Source: Omphiscola glabra
Lineage: Eukaryota; Mollusca; Gastropoda; Lymnaeidae
Direction of reading: 5' to 3'
Assembly: GCA_964017045.1 (NCBI GenBank)
Contig: OZ024808.1
Span: 20,639,284 to 20,703,283, forward strand
DNA: 64,000 bases
Position 1 is the stretch's first letter. Every line of letters begins with the position of its first letter. A program made the position numbers and the translations under genes. Shown here one piece after another: positions 13,390 through 24,061 of this stretch. Below the pieces are notes generated by a model. That model did no database searches and was not told the origin of the DNA. It saw only the letters and a list, made by a program, of their open reading frames with translations.

Positions 13390-15460
13390 TCATATATAAA
13401 AGTGAAAATTTGTTTGTGGGTTTGTTTGTTTGTTTGTGGGTCTGTTCCACAAAGGCTTTTACACGGATTGATGGATCTTGACCAAACTTGGCACATGTAT
13501 CCATCATTATCCAGAAGGAACTCTTAAGGGGTTGAGAACTTTTAATTACATTTCGTGTGGGGCCGGGGGCCCCGAATTCGTTTTTTTCCTTATATGAGCT
13601 ATATAAAAAATGTTCAAACAAATACTCCTACGTGAATGGATGGATATCGATAAAACTTAGTACACGTACACTTGATTATCCATATTCAAATACCGAAGGG
13701 TACTAAACTCATAATATCCATTCTCCTGGGGCCAGGGGCCCCATTTCATTTTTGCTTATATGAGCTATATAAATAGCGATAAGATTAATACTCCTATATG
13801 AATGGATGGATCTTGACCAAACTTAGTACACATACACTTGATTATCCATACTCAAATACAAAAGGGTACTGAACTTATAATATCCATTCCTCTGGGGCCG
13901 GGGCCCCCATTTCATTGTTCCTTATATAAGTTATATAAATATTAATAGGCTAAGACAACACTATAGGTTCTATGTGAATTGATGGATATAGGCTTAGCTT
14001 TGTTGCAATACACTTCTTAGTCCATATGGAAATAACGGTGGATGTAAAACTAATAATATCCAATCTAGAATTTTCCAGAAAGTTCGATAACTTTAAAATG
14101 CTCTTTCTATGGCATTATTCAATAGATTTTAATGGGACAAATTTAAAATTGTAACTTCATAACATACCTGAATTATTATTATAGGGCCCCATCTCAGGAA
14201 AAACGAATTCGGTACAATTATGGAATGGGCCCCCGGGGCCCCTCTTTTAACTTAAATGTACTATAGTTATAGAAATTCATTTAGTCGTATAATTTTTCTT
14301 ATTCGAAGAATAGTTATTACTAATAAAAGACTGTTTTTACAAAGTTCGTGGAGGATAATACATTTAATCTAGAATGTTCCAGAAAGTTCTATAGGTCAAT
14401 AGGCTTAGAAAACACTTTAGTTTTTTTGTGAATTGATGGATATAGGCCTAACGTGGTAGCAATACACTTCATTGTCCATCTTGAGATATCAGTGGATTTA
14501 AAACTAAGAATATCCAATCTAGAACTTTCCAGAAAGTTCGATAAATTTAAAACGCTATATCTATGGCATTTTTAAATAGATTTTAATGGGAAAAATTTTA
14601 ACTTCATAACTTACCTGAATGATTTTATAGGGCCCCATCGCAGTCTAAACTAATTCGGTACAATTATGAAATGGGCCCCCGGGGCCCCTCTTTTAACTTA
14701 AATGTACTTTAGTTATAGAAATGCATTTAGTTGTATAATTTTTCGTATTCGCAGAATAATTTCCTTAGAAAAGACAATTTTTACACAGTTCGATGAGGGT
14801 AATACATTCAATCTAGAATGTTCCAGAAAGTTCTATAGGTTAATAGGCTTAATACTCCTAGATTAAGGGATGGATCTTGACCAAATTTGGCACATATATC
14901 CATCATTATCCGGAATGGACTCTAAATGGGTTATGAACTTTTTATCACATGCCGTTTGGGGCCGGGGGCCCCGAATTAGTTTTTTTCTTATATGAGCTAT
15001 ATAATTAAAATGACTGACAAATACTCCTGCATGAATTGATGGATCTTGACCAAAATTAGTACACATACACTTTATTGTCCATACTAAAATACCAAAGGTT
15101 ACTAAACTTATAATATCCATTTCTCTAGGGCCGGGGGCCCCAATTAATTTTTGCGTATACAACCTATCTATAAATAACAATAGGCTTAGACCGGTACGCA
15201 CCGGTATCGGGATCCGACAACTATCGTTATCCCACTGATATCGAGATACCACCGGGATCTTTATACCGACGGGATTGGGATCATACCGGAATTGGGATCC
15301 AGTGGGATCAGAATCCCACCGGTAAACGGTATGCTAACGGGAGCGGGATACCGACAGGATTGGGAGCCCACCGTGATCGGAATATTTATAAGGCTGTATA
15401 CTGTAGAAGTTCTTTCGTTCCGAATGCTATCCCGGCAAATTTGCCGGGTATATCCGCTAG
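13390..15460 (+). mobile_element. Non-autonomous Helitron-like unit 6, long form with variant 3' end
   Basis: This 2071-bp unit has the same variant termination as unit 5, with the palindrome at 15431-15448. The stretch 14790-15700 repeats 12719-13630 almost base for base, which indicates recent tandem amplification or gene conversion. The 5' (GTTT/GTGGG)n tract is expanded. GC palindromes are at 14227 and 14673. HSF-type elements, all perfect, are at 14068, 14372, 14522 and 14816. Confidence 0.72.
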
Positions 15461-16796
15461 TCATATATAAAAGTGAAAATTTGTTTGTGGGTTTGTTTGT
15501 TTGTTTGTGGGTCTGTTCCACAAAGGCTTTTACACGGATTGATGGATCTTGACCAAACTTGGCACATGTATCCATCATTATCCAGAAGGAACTCTTAAGG
15601 GGTTGAGAACTTTTAATTACATTTCGTGTGGGGCCGGGGGCCCCGAATTCGTTTTTTTCCTTATATGAGCTATATAAAAAATGTTCAAACAAATACTCCT
15701 ACGTGAATGGATGGATATCGATAAAACTTAGTACACGTACACTTGATTATCCATATTCAAATACCGAAGGGTACTGAACTCATAATATCCATTCTCCTGG
15801 GGCCAGGGGCCCCATTTCATTTTTGCTTATATGAGCTATATAAATAGCGATAAGATTAATACTCCTATATGAATGGATGGATCTTGACCAAACTTAGTAC
15901 ACATACACTTGATTATCCATACTCAAATACAAAAGGGTACTGAACTTATAATATCCATTCCTCTGGGGCCGGGGCCCCCATTTCATTGTTCCTTATATAA
16001 GTTATATAAATATTAATAGGCTAAGACAACACTATAGGTTCTATGTGAATTGATGGATATAGGCTTAGTTTTGTTGCAATACACTTCTTAGTCCATATTG
16101 AAATAACGGTGGATGTAAAACTAATAATATCCAATCTAGAATTTTCCAGAAAGTTCGATAACTTTAAAACGCTATATCTATGGCAGTATTCAATATATTT
16201 TAATGGGACAAATTTAAAATTGTAACTTCATAACTTACCTGAATGATTATTATAGGGCCCCATCTCAGGAAAAACTAATTCGGTACAATACTGGAATGGG
16301 CCCCCGGGGCCCCTCTTTTAACTTAAATGTACTATAGTTGTAGAAATTCATTTAGTCGTATAATTTTTCGTATTCGAAGAATAATTATTACTAATAAAAG
16401 TCTGTTTTTACACAGTTCGGGGAGGATAATACATTTAATCTAGAATGTTCCAGAAAGTTCTATAGGTCAATAGGGTTATAAAACACTATAGTTTCTATGT
16501 CATTTGATGGATATAGGCCTAGGGTGGTAGCAATACACTTCACTGTTTGAACAGAAATATCGGTGGATGTAAAACTAATAAAATCCAATCTAGAATTTTC
16601 CAGAAAGTTCGATATTCTTAAAATGCTATATATATGGCATTATTCAATAGATTTTATAGTGAAATGGGATAACATTAGAAAGCAGGGTCCCTAGATGGAA
16701 CGGGATCGCACAGAGTACAGTATCCTTACGGGATCTGTAGGCCACCTGGATCGGGGTCCTAATGCAATCCCGGGCCACGCCGGGTATATCGGCTAG
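15461..16796 (+). mobile_element. Non-autonomous Helitron-like unit 7
   Basis: It begins TCATATATAAAAGTGAAAATT and ends with the common hairpin CCCGGgccacgCCGGG plus TATATCGGCTAG. Its first half copies unit 6, but its 3' end is of the common type, so it is a mosaic. GC palindrome at 16298-16312; perfect HSF-type elements at 16139, 16443 and 16593. Confidence 0.72.
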
Positions 16797-18108
16797 TATA
16801 TATATAAAAGTGAAAATATGTGGGTTTGTCTGTTTGTTTGTTCCACATAGGCTTTTACACGGATTGATGGATCTTGACCAAACTTGGCACATGTATCCAT
16901 CATTATCCAGAAAGAACTCTTAAGGGGTTGAGAACTTTTAATAACATTTCGTGTGGGGCCCGGGGCCCCGAATTCGTTTTTTTCTTATATGAGTTTTATA
17001 AAAAAATTACAAACAAATACTCCTAGGTGAATGGATGGATATCGATCAAACTTAGTACACGTACACTTGCTTATCCATATTCAAATACCGAGGGGTACTG
17101 AACTCATAATATCCATTCTTCAGGGGCCGGGGGCCCCATTTCATTTTTCCTAATATGAGCTATATAAATATCGATAAGCTTAATACTTACTACATGAGTT
17201 GATGGATCTTGACTGAACTTAGTTCACATACACTTGATTATCCATACTCAAATACTAAAGGGTACCGAACTCATAATATCCTTGCTTCTGGGGCCGGGGG
17301 CCCCCATTTCATTTTCCTAATTTAAGCTATATAAATACCAATAGACTTAGACAACACTATAGTTTCTACGTGAATTGATGGGTATATGGCTAGCGCGGTA
17401 GCAATGCACTTCACTGTCCGTACTGAAACATCTGTGGATTTAAAACTAATAATATCCAATCTAGAATTTTCCAGAAAGTTCGATAACTTTAAAACGCTAT
17501 AACTATGGCATTATTCACTAGATTTTAATGGCACAAATTAAAAATTTTAACTATATAACTTACCTGAATGATTTTTATAGGGCCCCATCACAGGCAAAAC
17601 TAATTCAGTACAATTCTGGAATGGGCCCCCGGGGCCCCTCTATTAACTTAAATGTTCTACAGTTATAGAAATGCAATTAGTTGTATAATTTTTCGTATTG
17701 GAAGAATAATTACTTAGAAAAGACAGTTTTTTCACGTTTCGATGAGGATAATACATTTAATCTAGAATGTTTCAGAACGTTCTATAGGTCAATAGGCTTA
17801 GATAACACTTTAGTTTTTTTGTTAATTGATGGATATAGGCCTAACGTGGTAGCAATACACTGCACTGTCCGTTTTTAGATATCGGTGTATTTAAAACTAA
17901 GAATATCCAATCTAGAATTTTCCAGAAAGTTCGATATCTTTAAACAGCTATATCTATGTCACGATCAAATCAGGAAATGGGATAACATTTGAAGGAGGGC
18001 CCCTAGATGAAACGGGTTCCCAAATAGAACAGAATCCTAATGGGATCTGTAGGCCACCGGGATCGGGGTCCTAATGCAATCCCGGGCCACGCCGGGTATA
18101 TCGGCTAG
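16797..18108 (+). mobile_element. Non-autonomous Helitron-like unit 8
   Basis: This 1312-bp unit is almost identical to unit 4 from about 17038 onward (offset 6798). HSF-type elements are at 17464 (perfect), 17765 (same damaged second pentamer as unit 4) and 17915 (perfect). Sharing the damaged element shows common descent by duplication, not independent insertion. Confidence 0.72.
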
Positions 18109-19435
18109 TCATATCATATATATCATATCATATATATATATAAAAGTGAAAATTTGTTTGTTTGTCTGTTCCACAAAGGCTTTTACACGGATTGATGGAT
18201 CTTGACCAAACTTGGCACATATATCCATCATTATCCAGAAGGAACTCTTAAGGGGTTGAGAACTTTTAATAACTTTTGGTTTGGGGCCGGGGGCCCCGAG
18301 TTCGTTTTTTTCTTATATGAGCTATATAAAAAAATTACAAACAAATGCTCCTACGTGAATGGATGGATATCGATCAAACTTAGTACACGTACACTTGATA
18401 ATCCATATTCAAATACCTAAGGGTACTGAACTCATAATATTCATTCTTCTGGGGCCGGGGGCCCCATTTCGTTTTCCCTTATATGAGCTATATAAATATA
18501 GATGGGCTTAATACTCCTATATGAATGGATGGATCTTGACCAAACTTAGTACACGTACACTTGATTATCCATACTCAAATACAAAAGGGTACCGAACTCA
18601 TAATATCCATTCCTGGGGGGCCGGGGGCCCCATTTAATTTTTCCTTATATAAGCTATATAAATATTAATAGGCACTGAAAACACTTTAGGTTCTATGTGA
18701 ATTGATGGTTATAGGCCTAGGGTGGTAGCAATGCACTTCACTGTCCGTACTGAAACACCGGGGATTTAAAACTATTAATATCCAATCTAGAATTTTCCAG
18801 AAAGTTCGATAACTTTAAAACGCTATATTTATGGCATCATTCAATAGATTTTAATGGGACAAATTTAAAATTTTAACTTCATAACTTACCCGAATGATTT
18901 TTAGAGGGCCCCATCTCAGGCTAAACTAATTCGGTACAATTATGGAATGGGCCCCCGGGGCCCCTCTTTTAACTTAAATTTACTATAGTTATAGAAATGC
19001 ATTTAGTTGTATAATTTTTCGTATTTGAAGAATAATTACTTAGACCAGACAGTTTTTACACAGTTCGAGGAGGATAATACATTTAATCTAGAATGTTCCA
19101 GAAAGTTCTATATGTCAATAGGCTTAGATAACACTTTAGTTTTTTTGTGAATTGATGGATATAGGCCTAACGTGGTAGCAATACACTGCACTGTCCGTTT
19201 TTAGATATCGGTGTATTTAAAACTAAGAATATCCAATCTAGAATTTTCCAGAAAGTTCGATATCTTTAAAAAGCTAAATCTATGTCACGATCAAATCAGG
19301 AAATGGGATAACATTGGAAAGGAGGGTCCCTAGATGAAACGGGATCCCAAAGAGAACAGTATCCTAACGGGATCTGTAGGCCACCGGGATCGGGGTCCTA
19401 ATGCAATCCCGGGCCACGCCGGGTATATCGGCTAG
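18109..19435 (+). mobile_element. Non-autonomous Helitron-like unit 9
   Basis: It starts with the same TCATATCATATATATCATATC leader as unit 5 and matches unit 5 nearly exactly to about 19233, after which it joins a common-type 3' end (CTAG at 19432-19435). It is a chimera of a duplicated 5' part and a different 3' part. Perfect HSF-type elements are at 18790, 19091 and 19241. Confidence 0.72.
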
Positions 19436-20742
19436 TATATATATAAAAGTGAAAATTTGTTTGTTTGTCTGTTCCACAAAGGCTTTTACACGGATTGATG
19501 GATCTTGACCAAACTTGGCACATATATCCATGGTTATCCAGAAGGAACTCTTAAGGGGTCGAGAACTTTTAATAACATTTCGTGTGGGGCCGGGGGCCCC
19601 GAATTCGTTTTTTTCTTATATGAGCTATATAAAAATATTACAAACAAATACTCCTACGTGAATGGATGGATATCGATCAAACTTAGTACACGTACACTTG
19701 ATTATCCATATTCAAATACCGAAGGGTACTGAACTCATAATATCCATTCTCCTGGGGCCGGGGGCCCCATTTCGTTTTTCCTTATATGAGATATATAAAT
19801 ATCGATAGGCTTAATACTCCTACATGAATGGATTGATCTTGACCAAACTTAGTATATATACATTTGATTATCCATATTTAAATACTAAAGGGTACTGAAC
19901 TCATAATATCCATCCCTCTGGGGCCGTGGGCCCCATTTCATTTTTCCTTATATGAGCTATATAAATATCGATAGGCTTTGACAACACTATAGTTTCTATG
20001 TGAATTGATGGATATAGACCTAGGGTTAGCGCAATACACATCACTGTCCGTATTGAAATATCGGTGGATTTAAAACTAATGATATCCAATCTAGAACTTT
20101 CCAGACAGTTCGATCAATTTAAAACGCTATGTGTATGGCATTATTCAATATATTTTAATGGGGCAAATTTTAAATTTTAACTTCATAACTTACCTTAATG
20201 ATTTTTATAGGGCCCCATCGCAGGCAAAACTAATTCGGTACAATTAAGGAATGGGCCCCCGGGGCCCCTCTTTTAATTTAAATGTTTTATAGTTATAGAA
20301 ATTCATTTAGTCGTATAATTTTTCGTATTCGAAGAATAATTATTACTAATAAAAGACTGTTTTTACACAGTTCGGGGAGGATAATACATTTAATCTAGAA
20401 GGTTCCAGAAAGTTCTATAGGTCAATAGGCTTATACAACACTATAGTTTCTATGTCATTTGATGGATATAGGCCTAGGGTGGTAGCAATACACTTCACTG
20501 TCCGTTTTTAGATATCGGTGTAATTAAAACTAAGAATATCCAATGTAGAATTTTCCAGAAAGTTCGATATCTTTAAAAAGCTAAATCTATGTCACGATCA
20601 AATCAGGAAATGGGATAACATTATAAAGGAGGGTCTCTAGATGAAACGGGATCCCAAAGAGAACAGTATCCTTACGGTATCTGTAGGCCACCGGGATCGG
20701 GGTCCTAATGCAAACCCGGGCCACGCCGGGTATATCGGCTAG
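19436..20742 (+). mobile_element. Non-autonomous Helitron-like unit 10
   Basis: This 1307-bp unit is bounded by CTAG junctions. The GC palindrome is at 20253-20267. HSF-type elements are at 20094 (third pentamer GAC), 20398 and 20548 (both perfect). Its 3' subterminal segment (CCTAATGCAAACCCGGG) matches unit 3 more closely than its neighbours. Confidence 0.72.
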
Positions 20743-22229
20743 TATATATATAAAAGTGAAAATTTGTGGGTTTGTTTGTCTGTTCCACAAAGGCTTTTAC
20801 ACGGATTGATGGATCTTGACCAAACTTGGCACATGTATCCATCATTATCCAGAAGGAACTCTTAAGGGGTTGAGAACTTTTAATAACATTTCGTTTGGGG
20901 CCGGGGGCCCCGAATTCGTTTTTTTCTTATATGAGCTATATAAAAATATTACAAACAAATACTCCTACGTGAATGGATGGATATCGATCAAACTTAGTAC
21001 ACGTACACTTGATTATCCATATTCAAATACCGAAGGGTACTGAACTCATAATATCCATTCTCCTGGGGCCGGGGGCCCCATTTCATTTTTCCTTATATGA
21101 GCTATATAAATATCGATAGGCTTAATACTCCTACATGAATGGATTGATCTTGACCAAACTTAGTATATATACACTCGGTTATTCATATTTAAATACTAAA
21201 GGGTACTGAACTCATAATATCCATCCCTCTGGGGCCGGGGGCCCCATTTCATTTTTACTTATATGAGCTATATAAATAGCGATAGGCTTAATACTTACTA
21301 CATGAGTTGATGGATTTTGACCGAACTTAGTTCACATACACTTGATTATCCATACTCAAATACTAAAGGGTACCGAATTCATAATATCCATTCCTCTGGG
21401 GCCGGGGGCCCCATTTAATTTTTCCTTATATAAGCTATATAAATACCAATAGACTTAGACAACACTATAGGTTCTATGTGAATTGATGGATATAGGCTTA
21501 GCTTTGTTGCAATACACTTCTTAGTCCATATGGAAATAACGGTGGATGTAAAACTAATAATATCCAATCTAGAATTTTCCAGAAAGTTCGATAACTTTAA
21601 AACGCTATATCTATGGCATTATTCAATATATTTTAATGGGACAAATTTAAAATTGTAACTTCATAACTTACCTGAATGATTATTATAGGGCCCCATCTCA
21701 GGAAAAGCTAATTCGGTAGAATTATGGAATGGGCGCCCGGGGCCCCTCTTTTAACTTAAATGTACTATAGTTATAGAAATTCATTTAGTCGTATAATTTT
21801 TCGTATTCGAAGAATAATTATTTCTAATAAAAGACTGTTTTTACACAGTTCGGGGAGGATAATACATTTAATCTAGAATGTTCCTGAAAGTTCTATAGGT
21901 CAATAGGGTTATAAAACACTATAGTTTCTATGTCATTTGATGGATATAGGCCTAGGGTGGTAGCAATACACTTCACTGTTTGAACAGAAATATCGGTGGA
22001 TGTAAAACTAATAAAATCCAATCTAGAATTTTCCAGAAAGTTCGATATTCTTAAAATGCTATATCTTTGACATTATTCAATAGATTTTATAGTGAAATGG
22101 GATAACATTAGAAAGCAGAGTCCCTAGATGGAACGGGATCGCACAGAGTACAGTATCCTTACGGGATCTGTAGGCCACCTGGATCGGGGTCCTAATGCAA
22201 TCCCGGGCCACGCCGGGTATATCAGCTAG
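20743..22229 (+). mobile_element. Non-autonomous Helitron-like unit 11
   Basis: This 1487-bp unit ends TATATCAGCTAG after the common hairpin (one change from CGG). It contains an extra GGGGCCGGGGGCCCC/TATATAAA sub-repeat. The central palindrome is degraded near 21733. Perfect HSF-type elements are at 21572, 21876 and 22026. Confidence 0.72.
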
Positions 22230-24061
22230 TATATATATAAAAGTGAAAATTTGTTTGTGGGTTTGTTTGTTTGTTTGTGGGTCTGTTCCACAAAGGCTTT
22301 TACACGGATTGATGGATCTTGACCAAACTTGGCACATGTATCCATCATTATCCAGAAGGAACTCTTAAGGGGTTGAAAACTTTTAATAGCATTTCGTGTG
22401 GGGCCGGGGGCCCCGAATTCGTTTTTTTCTTATTCGAGCTATATAAAAATCAATAGGCCCAATACTCCTACATTAATGAATGGATCTTGACCAAACTTAG
22501 TACACATTTACTTGATTATCCATACTCATATACTAAAGGGTACCGAACTCATAATATCCATTCCTGTGGGGCCGGGGGCCCCATTTCAATTTTCCTTATA
22601 TGAGCTATATACATATTAATAGACTTAGACAACACTATAGGTTCTATGTGAATTGATGGATATATGCCTAGGGTGAGCGCAATACACATCACTGTCCGTA
22701 CTGAAATATCGGTGGATTTAAAACTAATGATATCCAATCTAGAACTTTCCAGAAAGTTCCATAACCTTAAAACACTATATCTATGGTATTATTCAATAGA
22801 TTTTAATGGTAAAAATTTAAATTTTTATCTTCATAACTTACCTGAATGATTTTTATAGGGCCCCATCTCAGGAAACTAATTCAGGACATTCTGGAATGGG
22901 CCCCCGGGCCCCTCTTTTAACTTAAATGTACTACAGTTATAGAAATGCATTAAGTTGTATAATTTTTCGTATTCACAGAATAATTACTTAGAAAAGACCG
23001 TTTTTACAAAGTTCGGGGAGGACTTTACATTTAATCTAGAATGTTCCAGAAAGTTCGATATGTCTATAGGCTTAATACTCCTACATGGATGGAAGGATCT
23101 TGATCAAATTTTGCTCATATATCCATCATTATCCAGAAGGAACTTTTACTGGGTTATGAACTTTTTATGACACTCCGTTAGGGGCCGGGGGCCCAAAATG
23201 ACGTTTTTTCCTATATGAGCTATATAAAAAAAATTAACAAAAATACTCCTACATGAGTAGATGGATCTTGAACAAACTTAGTACATATACACTTGATTAT
23301 CCATACTCAAATACTACAGGGTACCGAACTTCATAACTTACCTGAATGATTTTTATAGGGCCCCATCTCAGGCACATATAATTCGGTACAATTATGGAAT
23401 GGGCCCCTGTGGCCCATCTTTTAACTTAAATGTACTATAGTTGTAAAAATGCATTTAGTTGTATAATTTTTCGTATTCGAAGATTAATTACTCAGAAAAG
23501 ACAGTTTTTACACAGTTCCAGGATATAATACATTTAAGCTAGAATGTTCCAGAAAGTTCTATAGGTCAATAGGCTTAATACTCCTACATAGATGGATAGA
23601 TCTTGACCAAATTTGGCACATATATCCATCATTATTCGGAAAAAACGCTGAAGGGGTTATGAACTTTTTATGACACTCTGTATGGGGCCGGGGGGACAAA
23701 CTGTCGTTTTTTTTTCCTTTTTGAGCTATATAAATAACATTAACAACAAATACTCCTTCATGAATAGATGGATCTTGAGCAAACTTAGTACACATACACT
23801 TGATTATCCTTATTCAAATATCGAAGGGTACTGAAATAATAATATCCATTTCTCTGGGGCCGGGGGCCCCGTTTCATTTGTCCTTATATGAGCTATATAA
23901 ATATCAATAGGCTTAGACAACACTACAGTTTATATGTGAATAGCTCGATATAGGCCAAGATGTAACGGGATCCCATAGAGAACAGTATACTAACGGAATC
24001 TGTAGGTCACCGGGATCGGGGTCCTTATGCAATCCCGGGCCACGCCGGGTATATCGGCTAG
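22230..24061 (+). mobile_element. Non-autonomous Helitron-like unit 12 (last)
   Basis: This 1832-bp unit closes the array with CTAG at 24058-24061 followed by T and unrelated DNA, the expected right boundary of a Helitron insertion. It has an internal duplication with two copies of the TTACCTGAATGATTTTTATAGG segment (near 22837 and 23338). Perfect HSF-type elements are at 22742, 23039 and 23542. No replication-initiator or helicase gene is present here or elsewhere in the array. Confidence 0.72.

Larger units (their letters stand above)
6491..23559. promoter_or_regulatory. Dispersed array of 36 heat-shock-element-like sites
   Basis: The recurring 18-mer GAATTTTCCAGAAAGTTC (variants GAATGTTC..., GAACTTTC...) fits four alternating HSF pentamers, nGAAn nTTCn nGAAn nTTCn. 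Cores starting at these positions are perfect: 6491, 6992, 7873, 8174, 9355, 9808, 10666, 11117, 11992, 12293, 12443, 12745, 14068, 14372, 14522, 14816, 16139, 16443, 16593, 17464, 17915, 18790, 19091, 19241, 20398, 20548, 21572, 21876, 22026, 22742, 23039, 23542. Copies with one damaged pentamer start at 9658, 10967, 17765 and 20094. The element is two-fold symmetric, so strand is not meaningful. The match is seen directly; binding by HSF is inference. Confidence 0.6.

Noticed and set aside
12792..15692. Identical minus-strand frames of 129 and 143 codons found twice
   Set aside because: They lie inside the duplicated 2071-bp block of units 5 and 6; identity reflects recent duplication of non-coding DNA.
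8764..21043. Recurring frames of about 75 codons (MTKLGTYIHHYPEGTLK...) in many Helitron units
   Set aside because: They fall at the same place in the shared 5' segment of each unit, differ by stops and frameshifts between copies, and show no domain. Their similarity is explained by repeat homology.
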